A DNA stretch of 64,000 bases from Polynucleobacter sp. UK-Gri1-W3 (GTDB lineage: Bacteria > Pseudomonadota > Gammaproteobacteria > Burkholderiales > Burkholderiaceae), in contig NZ_JACVQA010000002.1 of NCBI RefSeq assembly GCF_018881595.1, positions 224,791 through 288,790 of the forward strand, given 5' to 3'. The position numbers and the translations under genes are program-made. The notes under the pieces were generated by a model. That model worked only from the letters and a program-made list of their open reading frames with translations, ran no database searches and was not told the DNA's origin. Below, piece after piece: positions 35,330-43,893 of this stretch; position 1 is the stretch's first letter, and each line of letters starts with the position of its first letter.

Positions 35330-37489
35330 TTAAAACTGAAGTCGAGCACCCACAGTAATTGCTTGCGGCATACCCGCCTGATAGGCTGATGCTTGAGAGG
35401 CGATATTAAATGTCACGTACTGCCGATTAAATAAGTTAACCACTGAAGCATAAACAGAGGCCTGCTGTGTTACTTGATAGTTGGCTCTCATACCTACAAC
35501 CGCATAAGCAGGTACCGGCAGTGAGCCCGTAGACATCCAAGAATTACCGACATATCGAACTGTTGTGGTGAGGCTGGCTTGCGGAACTGGGTAATAAGTA
35601 ATGCCAGCATTAGCCATATTTTTTGGAACACCGCCAACCTGGGTATTAATAGGGTCAGTTGTAGCACTCCAAGTCAGGATGGTATTGGTGTAGCTATAAC
35701 CACCATCCAAAGCCCACTGCGCATTCACATCGTGGTGATACTGCAGCTCAATACCGCGACTTAATAAATTTTGCTGGTTTGTGTAGTAGCTGACGTTTGT
35801 GAAGCCACCCGTACTCGCACTACAACCTGAAATACCTACCGCAGCACATAGACTAGTTGCAAAAGCTGCATTTGCATTGGTGATCTTGTAACTGGCAATT
35901 GCATTTTGAATGTAGTTATTAAAAGCAGTTAATTGCGCAAAACCACTCTTCCACCGATAGTCCGTTCCAACTTCATAACCCGTCATCGTTTCAGGCGTCA
36001 AATTCGGATTTGCTAGAGAGTAACCACTCACAGAGTTGCCATAACTGCGTAGAGTGTTATTCATACTAGGTGCATGAAAGGCTTGATAAGCAGCACCGCG
36101 CAAATCCCAATTAGATGTTGCCTTATAGAGCAATCCCAAAGATGGACTCAATTGCGTTTTACTCTGGTTAGGTATAGCTTGGTACAAAGGGTTTATGCCA
36201 TTGGCGCCAGCGTTGTATGAAGTTGGGGTTTGGCTGTTCCAGGAATCAACACGTGCGCCTAGGGTTGTCTCAAGAGGAATTGCACTTGCACTGGATTTAA
36301 TCTGGCCCAATAAACCATAAAAGTTTTGCTGACCCTGCGCATAACTTACAGAGTTCACAGCTCCTGATGCAACAAGATTATTCGTCTGGTTTGATGCGGA
36401 AATATTTCTGGCATCAAGCCCTACGATATATTGGTCTATTCCAGCAAAATTTAGATCATGCGTATATTGCGCTGATGCACCTACCGTGGAATAAGGATCC
36501 GTGTAATTGGCATTGATATATGGTTTATACGATGGTGCCGCTAAATTGTTAGCAGTTTGCTTGTAGAAATTGGTTGCTTGGTAGTAAACATTGACCTGCA
36601 CTTTTTTATTGACATCCAGATTAGTAGTAGAGCCTCCCGCTACATCTGCCATCTGAATCAAATTAGGAGCAATCGCATAGTTATTACTTAAATCTGCCAT
36701 CGTGCTGTAGCCCAATCTCAAAAAGGCATTCGTATCTTGAGTGGGCTTGAAGTAATTTTGTAAGCGGATATTCGAATTCTTGACGGCATCTGTACCCATG
36801 CCATTTTTAATATTACCTGGCGATCCCGGTGAAATCGTGGCGTAATTCTGAAAACCTTCGCTCGAGAAATAGTCTGCCGAGAAACGCATCTGCATGGCAT
36901 CTGAAACAATTAAATCTTTTGATGCTGCAACATTGCCAGTGGCAAACGATCCGTAGCTAGCAGATACATCTTGGGAGCTATTTTTGGGTGTCTTAGTATT
37001 AATATTAATGACACCGCCCATGCCATAGTTACCCCACAAACTAGAAACGCCACCACGCACAAATTCCACAGATTCAATTGAGGACATGGGAACCAAATTC
37101 CATTGCACCGTTCCGTAGAAGGCATCATTCGCCGGTAGTCCATCTATTAAGACAAGGGTACGACCGTAACCCAAGCCACGCACATTAATGCTCTGCCCTG
37201 TTGGATCTTTTTGATAGTAGGGCACATCATTTAGAAAAACCCCAGGGACATTCTTAAGTACTTGGTCAATTGTTTGGTCAGGAGAGGCCTCTAAAACCTC
37301 CTTAGTCAGGATGGTGGTATTTAAGGACATCTGATCAAGCGGAGTACCTGAACGCGTTGCATTGACAACAACATCACTGAGCTTTTGATCGTAATCCGGA
37401 GGTGGCGCAACTTGTGCAATCGCCCCATACTGCGGAACGAGCAAAATAAGCGTCAAAAGACAAAAACTGGAGAGTGCCCCTTGACGCAT
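35330..37489 (-). CDS. TonB-dependent outer-membrane receptor
   Basis: This 719-residue protein has a signal peptide (about 1-25), a TonB-box-like start of the mature protein (SDVVVNATRSG), a plug domain (INVRGLGYGRTLVLIDGLPAND; VEFVRGGVSSLWGNYGMGGVININTK) and a C-terminal barrel ending in a terminal Phe (VGARLQF). It imports a metal complex, cofactor or sugar. No Fur box is seen upstream and no ABC transporter is adjacent, so the ligand is open; the PQQ-type dehydrogenase downstream is the only contextual hint. Confidence 0.9.
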   Translation of the reverse strand: MRQGALSSFCLLTLILLVPQYGAIAQVAPPPDYDQKLSDVVVNATRSGTPLDQMSLNTTILTKEVLEASPDQTIDQVLKNVPGVFLNDVPYYQKDPTGQSINVRGLGYGRTLVLIDGLPANDAFYGTVQWNLVPMSSIESVEFVRGGVSSLWGNYGMGGVININTKTPKNSSQDVSASYGSFATGNVAASKDLIVSDAMQMRFSADYFSSEGFQNYATISPGSPGNIKNGMGTDAVKNSNIRLQNYFKPTQDTNAFLRLGYSTMADLSNNYAIAPNLIQMADVAGGSTTNLDVNKKVQVNVYYQATNFYKQTANNLAAPSYKPYINANYTDPYSTVGASAQYTHDLNFAGIDQYIVGLDARNISASNQTNNLVASGAVNSVSYAQGQQNFYGLLGQIKSSASAIPLETTLGARVDSWNSQTPTSYNAGANGINPLYQAIPNQSKTQLSPSLGLLYKATSNWDLRGAAYQAFHAPSMNNTLRSYGNSVSGYSLANPNLTPETMTGYEVGTDYRWKSGFAQLTAFNNYIQNAIASYKITNANAAFATSLCAAVGISGCSASTGGFTNVSYYTNQQNLLSRGIELQYHHDVNAQWALDGGYSYTNTILTWSATTDPINTQVGGVPKNMANAGITYYPVPQASLTTTVRYVGNSWMSTGSLPVPAYAVVGMRANYQVTQQASVYASVVNLFNRQYVTFNIASQASAYQAGMPQAITVGARLQF

Positions 37490-37510
37490 TTCAGATAACT
37501 AAGCAGGCAA

Positions 37511-37687
37511 CTACTTAGACTTAGTCTTGCCCATCAGAGAAGCTAGCAAGGGATTGGCGCTTGCTAGTTCTTTTTTGGATTTTGCCTTCTCATCTGCACC
37601 CAACTTAGGATTCTTAGCAGCGTTTTTCATTCCCTGCGCAGTTTTCAAAGCCAAGTTTTTATAGAGATCTGTTTTTTTCATTGTCAT
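37511..37687 (-). CDS. Small lysine-rich protein
   Basis: A 58-residue frame starts at ATG 37687 with CAGGAG nine bases upstream and ends at TAG 37511-37513, 21 bases before the TonB-receptor start. It begins MTMKKTDLYKNLALK and is very rich in Lys and Ala. The charge and length resemble small nucleoid or ribosome-binding proteins, but I do not recognise a family. Position and ribosome-binding site support translation. Confidence 0.68.
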   Translation of the reverse strand: MTMKKTDLYKNLALKTAQGMKNAAKNPKLGADEKAKSKKELASANPLLASLMGKTKSK

Positions 37688-37716
37688 GATGAAGGTCTCC
37701 TGTTCTTGATCAAATT

Positions 37717-37776
37717 ACTTACTTATTTGCTTACTAAGTTATTTACTTAGATATTTACTTAGTTATTTACTTGGTT
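37717..37776. repeat. Five tandem 12-base repeats
   Basis: Five consecutive 12-base units lie between the hdeD and lysine-rich genes. The consensus is ATTTACTTAGTT; the last three units (37741-37776) differ by at most one or two bases, and the first two are more degenerate. The whole array is 60 bases. It might be a repeat-expansion promoter element or a set of protein sites. Confidence 0.8.
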
Positions 37777-37778
37777 AG

Positions 37779-38357
37779 TTATTTCGTGAGTGAGCGTGCT
37801 GCCAAACCCATAAACAACAATGACCAACCTTGCAATAGCAACTCGATCGCAATCAACATACCTGGAAGCCAAAGGCTAGAGTCTGGATAGCCGTTCATGA
37901 TGAGAACGCCCATCAAGATGGAAATTGCTGATGACAAAACCAACCAGAACCATTCGCGAAAATGACGATGCTGAAATGCTGAGATCAAGCGCAGTACACC
38001 AGTCACAAAAAAGATTGCAGCTAGCCATAAAGTAATTGCCTCAAGCGCTGGAATTGGAAACGCCCAGGTAAAGATCGCTGCAGCAATATAAAGCGCTGCC
38101 AATATCAGTTGAATACCTACGCTTTTCCAACCTTGTGATTTAAGAGCATGCGCACCTTGGAGAATACCGCCCGCGAACAAGAAAATTCCCAAGACATTAA
38201 CCGAGATAAAAGAAAACAAGGTTTGGCCTGCGATGCCAATCATGCCTAATACGATGAATAAAATTCCAAGGCCAATTAATGCGCCGGGAATTTTTGCTGC
38301 TGCACCCAATACTTTTGCACGGAGCTCTTGAATCTGAGCATTTGATAGTTCGGCCAT
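37779..38357 (-). CDS. hdeD: HdeD-family membrane protein (DUF308)
   Basis: This 192-residue protein has about six membrane helices in three DUF308 pairs and fits HdeD, an acid-resistance-associated inner-membrane protein. The YIAAAIFTWAFPIPALEAITLWLAAIFFVTGVLRLISAF stretch is typical. Its biochemical role is unknown. The lysine-rich gene lies downstream on the same strand, after the tandem repeats. Confidence 0.85.
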   Translation of the reverse strand: MAELSNAQIQELRAKVLGAAAKIPGALIGLGILFIVLGMIGIAGQTLFSFISVNVLGIFLFAGGILQGAHALKSQGWKSVGIQLILAALYIAAAIFTWAFPIPALEAITLWLAAIFFVTGVLRLISAFQHRHFREWFWLVLSSAISILMGVLIMNGYPDSSLWLPGMLIAIELLLQGWSLLFMGLAARSLTK

Positions 38358-38414
38358 AAAGGTACCTTTTTTCTAAATGAATGTTGTTAATAAAATCTAA
38401 ATAATGCTAAGCAA

Positions 38415-39230
38415 TTACAAAGCGTCTTCAACGGAATCTATAAATTGACGCACCGTGTTGTTAAAAGCTTCTGGCTGCTCAATATTCGATAAATGTGCCG
38501 CCTCCTCCAGTATCACCATTTTGGAGCGATCTATTAAGCGATGCAAAACAATACCTTGATCAACTGTACAAGCTGGATCATCACGCCCTGACAGCACTAG
38601 GGTGGGCGTCTTAATCTTAAGCAACATTGTACTTTGCGCCATATCGCGTACCGCACTACCGCAAGCCATATAGCCGTCAACGTTGGTACCCAAAATCATT
38701 TGGCGCACCTTCTCAATTTCTTGAGGGGCACGCTCAATAAATGGAGCGGTAAACCAGCGCTTAATCGTGCCTTCTACCAATCCAGCAATCCCTTGTGAGC
38801 GCGCAATTTCAAAACGCTCCTCCCACAAACTGCGTGGTGGCATTTCTGAAGCGGTATTACAAAGTGACAACGAGAGGATGCGGTCAGGAAAGCGAGCTCC
38901 TAGCTGCTGACCGATCATGCCGCCAATCGATAAACCCATGAAGTGCACTTTCTGAATGCCAAGAGCATCTAGCAATCCGATAGCATCATCCGCTAATTGA
39001 GCAATGGTGTAAGGACCAGCGCTAAGACCAGAGCCCCCATGCCCTCTTTTGTCATAGCGCAATACGCGATAGCGATCTGCTAATGCAGGAACGTTACCAT
39101 CCCACATGCTGCCATTAGCCATCAAACTATTGGCGACTAGTAAAACGGGGCCGTCTTTGGGGCCATCAAAGCGATGGGCAACATCGACACCATTTACCTT
39201 AATGATTTTCTGATCCTGCATTTGAGTCAT
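38415..39230 (-). CDS. Alpha/beta hydrolase, 3-oxoadipate enol-lactonase-like
   Basis: This 271-residue protein has the nucleophile elbow GLSIGG, an acid in SGRDDPACT and His in EEAAHLSNIEQP, the serine-hydrolase triad. Overall it resembles PcaD (3-oxoadipate enol-lactonase). It is divergent from a Bug protein and a 2-pyrone-dicarboxylate-lactonase-like gene, which also fits aromatic-acid catabolism, but no ring-cleavage dioxygenase is visible in the window. Confidence 0.82.
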   Translation of the reverse strand: MTQMQDQKIIKVNGVDVAHRFDGPKDGPVLLVANSLMANGSMWDGNVPALADRYRVLRYDKRGHGGSGLSAGPYTIAQLADDAIGLLDALGIQKVHFMGLSIGGMIGQQLGARFPDRILSLSLCNTASEMPPRSLWEERFEIARSQGIAGLVEGTIKRWFTAPFIERAPQEIEKVRQMILGTNVDGYMACGSAVRDMAQSTMLLKIKTPTLVLSGRDDPACTVDQGIVLHRLIDRSKMVILEEAAHLSNIEQPEAFNNTVRQFIDSVEDAL

Positions 39231-39320
39231 TTATTTCCACCCTATCTCAAGTTCTATTTATCTATTTGTCAGAGCATGTTAGATTATCCAACGAAACTAT
39301 AAAAATACTAAGGAGACAAG

Positions 39321-40316
39321 ATGCTTACAACACCCAAGTGCGGGAGAGGCACCCATAAGCGCAATAATCTTATCCTAGCGTTATGCCTTGCTTTTGGGGT
39401 GAGCCTTGCCAACGCGCAAAGCTATCCTAACCGCGCCGTAAAAATGATCGTGCCTCTAACTACAGGCTCAGGTGCCGATATTGCAGGTCGGGTTGTAGCC
39501 AAAAGCCTCACTGAGACCTGGAAACAGCCCGTCATTGTTGAAAACCGGCCTGGTGCTGGAGGACTCATTGGCACTGGAGTGGTTGTGAACTCTGAACCCG
39601 ATGGATACACCCTATTAGTTCAATCAGCCTCCTATGCTGCCAATCCAGCAATATACAAAAAGCTGCCATATGACCCGCTAAAGAGTTTGGTTGATGTAGC
39701 TATTTTGGGACAAACACCTTATGTGATGATTACCGCCGCAGATGGTCCCTATCAATCTATTCGCGAACTTGTCATTGCAGCCAAATCCAAACCTAATGAA
39801 ATTACTTTTGCATCTGCTGGTGTTGGCAGTTCAACCCACCTTGCTGCTGAATATTTCAATCAAGTCATGGGAATCAAACTCATTCACGTTCCTTACAAGG
39901 GATCGCCTGAAGCTATTCAGGACACCATGTCTGGGCGCACCGCTTTTTATATGGCTCCTTTGGATACTGCCATTGGTCAACTCAAAGGCGGCAAACTACG
40001 CGCCTTAGGAGTCACCAGCAAAACTCGCAATGCTGCAGTTCCCGACATTCCGAGTGTTGCCGAACAAGGCTATGCCAATTTTGAAATTGGTTTGTGGTTT
40101 GGTGTGTGGGCACCAGCAGCCACGCCACCTGCAATTGTGAAAAAGATTAATCAAGATATTAATCAAGCAATGCAAGACCCTGAAGTCAAAAATGCCTATG
40201 AAAGCAAAGGTATCAAGGCAACCCCAATGAGTCCCGCAGAATTTACAAAGTTTGTTCGCGAAGAAATGGGTAAATATCAAAAGATCGCCAAAGAAGCAGC
40301 CATTGAACCCCAGTAA
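39321..40316 (+). CDS. Bug-family (TctC) periplasmic solute-binding protein
   Basis: This 331-residue protein has a signal peptide (about 15-32) and the Bug/TctC pattern: YPNRAVKMIVPLTTGSGADIAGR, VVENRPGAGG, HVPYKGSPEAIQD and RALGVTSKTRNAAVPDIPSVAEQG. These proteins bind carboxylates and feed tripartite tricarboxylate transporters. TctA and TctB are not adjacent, so it is an orphan as commonly seen in Burkholderiales. AAGGAG precedes ATG 39321. The downstream amidohydrolase suggests a pyrone or dicarboxylate ligand. Confidence 0.92.
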   Translation: MLTTPKCGRGTHKRNNLILALCLAFGVSLANAQSYPNRAVKMIVPLTTGSGADIAGRVVAKSLTETWKQPVIVENRPGAGGLIGTGVVVNSEPDGYTLLVQSASYAANPAIYKKLPYDPLKSLVDVAILGQTPYVMITAADGPYQSIRELVIAAKSKPNEITFASAGVGSSTHLAAEYFNQVMGIKLIHVPYKGSPEAIQDTMSGRTAFYMAPLDTAIGQLKGGKLRALGVTSKTRNAAVPDIPSVAEQGYANFEIGLWFGVWAPAATPPAIVKKINQDINQAMQDPEVKNAYESKGIKATPMSPAEFTKFVREEMGKYQKIAKEAAIEPQ

Positions 40317-40317
40317 T

Positions 40318-41214
40318 TTGGCGCCTCTATGCCAAGCTCCGAGCAGTGAAGTACGCTCACCCCTGATCCAGTTCCCGGCAGGGGCTGTGGACTGTCATGC
40401 ACATGTATGCGGTCCTGCTACGCAATTTCCGTATGCACAAGAGCGCATATATACACCGCCTGATGCCACCCTTGAAAGCTATCAAGCACTCTTAAAGATG
40501 TTAGGGGTGGATCGTGCAGTTTTAGTGCAGCCTAGTGTGTATGGCACAGATAACAGCGCGATGCTTGCTGCGCTGAAATCCAATCCCCAGCAATTGAGAG
40601 GTGTTGCGGTTATCTCTAACGATCCCCATAAAGCAACGGATCAAGATCTTGCAAACTTGCATGCGGCCGGAGTGAGAGGACTGCGTTGCAATATTGTCGA
40701 TATCGCTGATAAATCAGCTGGGCTCCCAATAGAGCAACTAAAAAACCTAGCGAAACGGATTCAACCTTTTGGCTGGCATCTAGAGCTACTGATGCACGTG
40801 AATGAATACCCCGATCTTGCTAAGACCTTCGAAGATTTTCCGGTAGATTTAGTGTTTGGCCACTTTGGTTATACCCATGCAAAGTATGGTGTTGCTGATA
40901 AGGGATTTCAGGGGCTTCTCGATTTAATGAAGCATCAACGTGCTTGGGTCAAGATGACAGGGCCTTATCGTATCTGTGATGGCGATCTTCCTTATGTGGA
41001 TATGCGTCCATTTAACGATGCTGTCATCAAGGCAAATCCCAATCGCTTAATCTGGGGAAGTGATTGGCCGCACGTCATGGTCAAGAAGCAAATGCCGCAC
41101 GATGCTGATCTATGTGACCTTCTAGGATCTTGGGTTCAAGATACTAGCCTCAGAAATTCGATATTGGTCGATAACCCCTGTATTCTGTATGACTTTCTAG
41201 CCCTCAAAAGCTAG
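40318..41214 (+). CDS. Amidohydrolase-2 family lactonase, 2-pyrone-4,6-dicarboxylate-hydrolase-like
   Basis: The likely start is TTG 40318, right after the Bug stop, giving 298 residues; no ATG is in frame before the domain. The metal-binding HxH is in DCHAHVCGP and another key segment is WGSDWPHV near the C terminus. It resembles LigI-type hydrolases of the amidohydrolase superfamily, which open the pyrone ring in lignin-derived aromatic degradation. The substrate assignment is by similarity only. Confidence 0.8.
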   Translation: MAPLCQAPSSEVRSPLIQFPAGAVDCHAHVCGPATQFPYAQERIYTPPDATLESYQALLKMLGVDRAVLVQPSVYGTDNSAMLAALKSNPQQLRGVAVISNDPHKATDQDLANLHAAGVRGLRCNIVDIADKSAGLPIEQLKNLAKRIQPFGWHLELLMHVNEYPDLAKTFEDFPVDLVFGHFGYTHAKYGVADKGFQGLLDLMKHQRAWVKMTGPYRICDGDLPYVDMRPFNDAVIKANPNRLIWGSDWPHVMVKKQMPHDADLCDLLGSWVQDTSLRNSILVDNPCILYDFLALKS

Positions 41215-41286
41215 AGGACCTAAATCCCTAAAACATGAGAGACAGGTCTACATTTATGAATTTAGTAAGAGAGATTAAAAATCATT

Positions 41287-41511
41287 ATGGATAACGTACT
41301 CACTGTTATTTTAGGAATCGTTGCAATACTCCTTCCCCTGGTTGTGGGTCGTCTTTTCTGGAAACGCTTTGATCATTACTTTGGTAGAGGTGATGAGGCC
41401 TATATGGATACCCTTGAATATTTCCTCAAAAAGATTGGCTCAACTGTTTTAGTGGCATTTGTTATTTTGTGGATTGGCATGAGCCTCGTATTTAACGGTA
41501 GCGCTTCATAA
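41287..41511 (+). CDS. Small two-helix membrane protein
   Basis: This 74-residue protein has two membrane helices (about 5-23 and 50-69) separated by a charged loop with several aromatic and His residues. I do not recognise a family. It precedes another small membrane protein by 15 bases, so the two are likely cotranscribed. Confidence 0.6.
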   Translation: MDNVLTVILGIVAILLPLVVGRLFWKRFDHYFGRGDEAYMDTLEYFLKKIGSTVLVAFVILWIGMSLVFNGSAS

Positions 41512-41526
41512 AATATCAACATCAGC

Positions 41527-41898
41527 ATGAGCGATCAACTTAAAACCATTCTCCTTAAGGCAAAGCTCAACTTTGCGATCTTAGCTGCCATCTTGGTGAT
41601 TGCCGTGTTGGGGAAATTTACCAATCCAGAGCTGACCAATAGTATTTTTGTCACGGCTGATCAATTGGTATCTGACCTTTACTTGGTATTTATTGCAATT
41701 ACTTTGGGTGCCTTCATCCCTAATTTCGAACTCGTTGTATTTGGTGCGATTGCAGCCTTTATTGGTGCGGCTGTATTGATTCAGATGGGTATCTTCACTT
41801 ACCTCACTACAGAGTACTTATTTGCAGTGCTGATTGTCGTTCTTGGATTTGCATCGATCGCTAACCTCTATAGGCACTATCGAGAGTTTAGATTTTAA
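41527..41898 (+). CDS. Four-helix membrane protein of unknown function
   Basis: This 123-residue protein has about four membrane helices, starting near residues 15-30 and ending near 97-115. No family is recognised. It ends four bases from the stop of the convergent nucleotidyltransferase gene. With the preceding small protein it may form a membrane complex, but this is only inferred from adjacency. Confidence 0.6.
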   Translation: MSDQLKTILLKAKLNFAILAAILVIAVLGKFTNPELTNSIFVTADQLVSDLYLVFIAITLGAFIPNFELVVFGAIAAFIGAAVLIQMGIFTYLTTEYLFAVLIVVLGFASIANLYRHYREFRF

Positions 41899-41902
41899 CA
41901 AA

Positions 41903-42628
41903 TTAGCTTTGCCGATCATTCAAGTATTGATTGTGATTTGTTTTTAAGTCGGCGAGCTTTTGCCATAACGATGCTCTTGGTAAATTTATTTGTAATTTTT
42001 TCATTGAATTCTCAAGCTTACCTTCACGAGATAACAAAGCATCTATAGCCTTCTGGAGGTCCCTATGAATACTATCTCCATAAGCAGCATACGATTTTTC
42101 AAGTGCATCATTTAACTCTGAAATACGTGGGTTAAGCATGACAAGATCAATTACATCTCTACTGAACACCGCATCATCATTCCAGCGATCAGAGTTAGCT
42201 AGTAACTTGCTTGCCAACAAATCAACTCTCGTTAATGTAAAAATATTACCAATTCGATCTTTGGGGCCGGGGTCGTCAAATAAAATGCGCCCCTCCAAAA
42301 CAATCTCAAATTTGATTTTACTTTCGCCTGACTGAATGATTGTGCGGATTCCATATTGGTCAGCCCTAAGCTCGCGGACCAGTATCAGATCGCTACCATC
42401 GCTGCTAATTGCATGAATACCATCAGGTCCAGTCAGAAGTTGGCGTAGATTTCGATAGCCATTCACATCAGAAACTAAAAAATCAATATCTACGGACTCA
42501 CGGTACTCATCTTGTAATAGCGCAATCGCAGTGCCGCCACCAAAGTAACAGCAATGCTCTTTTAATAAATGATGATTTAACTGAGCCAAAACATGTTCAA
42601 TGTTTTGATGGTGTTTACGCTTAAACAA
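41903..42628 (-). CDS. Nucleotidyltransferase of a toxin-antitoxin-like pair
   Basis: This 241-residue protein resembles the AbiEii/DUF1814 nucleotidyltransferase toxins: FGGGTAIALL followed by ESVDIDFLV gives the G-G-T...D-x-D active site. It overlaps the upstream XRE regulator gene by eight bases, the layout of a two-gene addiction module in which the regulator is made first. The target RNA is unknown. It lies at the left edge of the accessory region. Confidence 0.8.
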   Translation of the reverse strand: MFKRKHHQNIEHVLAQLNHHLLKEHCCYFGGGTAIALLQDEYRESVDIDFLVSDVNGYRNLRQLLTGPDGIHAISSDGSDLILVRELRADQYGIRTIIQSGESKIKFEIVLEGRILFDDPGPKDRIGNIFTLTRVDLLASKLLANSDRWNDDAVFSRDVIDLVMLNPRISELNDALEKSYAAYGDSIHRDLQKAIDALLSREGKLENSMKKLQINLPRASLWQKLADLKTNHNQYLNDRQS

Positions 42629-43112
42629 ACAACTGCTCCATACCTCTATTGATAGTCAGTCTTTGCATTAACTCTCTTTCATGATTTTCGAGATGCTCCA
42701 AATCCAAAAAACGTTTATTCCGCTCATAAATTGATATTGCCTCAGCATCCGTTAGATACCCCTCCTCATCCAACTGCCAAGCTAATGTCTTTAATTGCGG
42801 ATAGTCTTTAATTCGAAGGTGTGGAGTATCAGGGCCCGCAATTTGTTTTGCGCACTCCTCAATCCCTTGATTACCCAGTGGTACTAAGCCCAAATGCAAA
42901 TCCAGCACCTCGCATACCTGCAGATAGGCGCCCATATTGACGGTTGACTCACCCCTCTCAATGCGGTGCAATGTGACCCTTGAAATACCAGCCGCCCCAG
43001 CACATGATTGAGCGCGAATTTTCAAGGCCTTTCTTCTAGCGGTAATCTGCCCTCCCAAGCGCACAAGGACAGGTAGATTCTGTATAGTTTGATTATTGGG
43101 AGGTATAGTCAT
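42621..43112 (-). CDS. XRE-type helix-turn-helix regulator, probable antitoxin
   Basis: From ATG 43112 (GGGAA upstream) the protein has 163 residues. The Cro/C1 fold spans about 25-80: CAGAAGISRVTLHRIERGE contains the recognition helix. The C-terminal half (about 85-163) is likely to contact the toxin. An upstream in-frame ATG exists at 43124. Its gene partly overlaps the nucleotidyltransferase gene, so it most likely represses the pair and neutralises it. Confidence 0.8.
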   Translation of the reverse strand: MTIPPNNQTIQNLPVLVRLGGQITARRKALKIRAQSCAGAAGISRVTLHRIERGESTVNMGAYLQVCEVLDLHLGLVPLGNQGIEECAKQIAGPDTPHLRIKDYPQLKTLAWQLDEEGYLTDAEAISIYERNKRFLDLEHLENHERELMQRLTINRGMEQLFV

Positions 43113-43250
43113 AATGTTTCCCATTATATACATTTATGAATATTTGTAAACTTTAAGAAACAATATTTAGAAATAATCAATGTTGGTAACTAGCTTTTCT
43201 TGATTTTGCATGAAATTTCAAGAATAATCTTGAAAAGCGAGGAAAATCCC

Positions 43251-43481
43251 ATGGGAAACCTAAATTTAAGCAAATTCTCATCCCAGGCCAGCCCTGATGT
43301 ATTGAATGGCCTGCACCAGATAGCTGATGCCGAGGGCCGTAAGTTTCATGCTGTCTTGGATGAGGCTTTCCGCGATTACCTCAATAAAAAAGGTTTTTCA
43401 ATCAATAGCCGCATAGCGATGTCACACTTTGCTCAAAGCCTTCAAGAATTCGAAGATCTCTATAAAGAGCTTGCTAAGTAG
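43251..43481 (+). CDS. Antitoxin-like small protein upstream of doc
   Basis: From ATG 43251 (GAGGAAAATCCC upstream) the protein has 76 residues. It lacks the classic Phd sequence; a short N-terminal DNA-binding-like segment and a C-terminal helical tail (EFEDLYKELAK) are compatible with an antitoxin. The doc gene begins at GTG in the same stop region (TAGTG), so translational coupling is clear. The family is not recognised. Confidence 0.7.
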   Translation: MGNLNLSKFSSQASPDVLNGLHQIADAEGRKFHAVLDEAFRDYLNKKGFSINSRIAMSHFAQSLQEFEDLYKELAK

Positions 43482-43852
43482 TGTTTTATCTTTCAACCAA
43501 AGAGGTCATGTTGATGCATGGCGTCTTGATACATCAATTCGGCGGTTCAGCAGGCATCAGAGATATTGCCGCGCTTGAATCAGCCCTAAATCGCCCGCAA
43601 TCTGGGTATTACAAGGATGTAATTAGTCAAGCAGCCGCACTGTTTGAAAGTCTTGCAATTAACCATCCTTTTGTTGATGGCAACAAAAGAATTGCGTTTG
43701 CTGTCATGGATACTTTTTTACGATTAAACGGCTTTCGCATCAAAGCCACACCTAAGACATTGCATATCAAGATTATCGGCATGTTTGAAAGCGGGGAATT
43801 AAAATTCGACTTTATTGATGCGTGGTTGCGCACAATATGTCAGCCTTCTTAA
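43481..43852 (+). CDS. doc: Doc-type Fic-fold toxin
   Basis: This 123-residue protein has the Doc motif HPFVDGNKR and the flanking Fic fold (ALESALNRPQSG, AALFESLAINHPF). Doc phosphorylates elongation factor Tu and so stops translation. It starts at GTG overlapping the antitoxin stop. The length is normal (about 120-130 aa). Intact motif residues suggest an active toxin. Confidence 0.9.
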   Translation: MFYLSTKEVMLMHGVLIHQFGGSAGIRDIAALESALNRPQSGYYKDVISQAAALFESLAINHPFVDGNKRIAFAVMDTFLRLNGFRIKATPKTLHIKIIGMFESGELKFDFIDAWLRTICQPS

Positions 43853-43893
43853 TTCCCCTAATACCATACTCAAGCAATGATTTCTCAAGTTGG

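Noticed and set aside
41260..41298. Twelve-codon frame MNLVREIKNHYG before the small membrane gene
   Set aside because: Overlaps the start of the next gene and has no clear ribosome-binding site; chance alone can give this.
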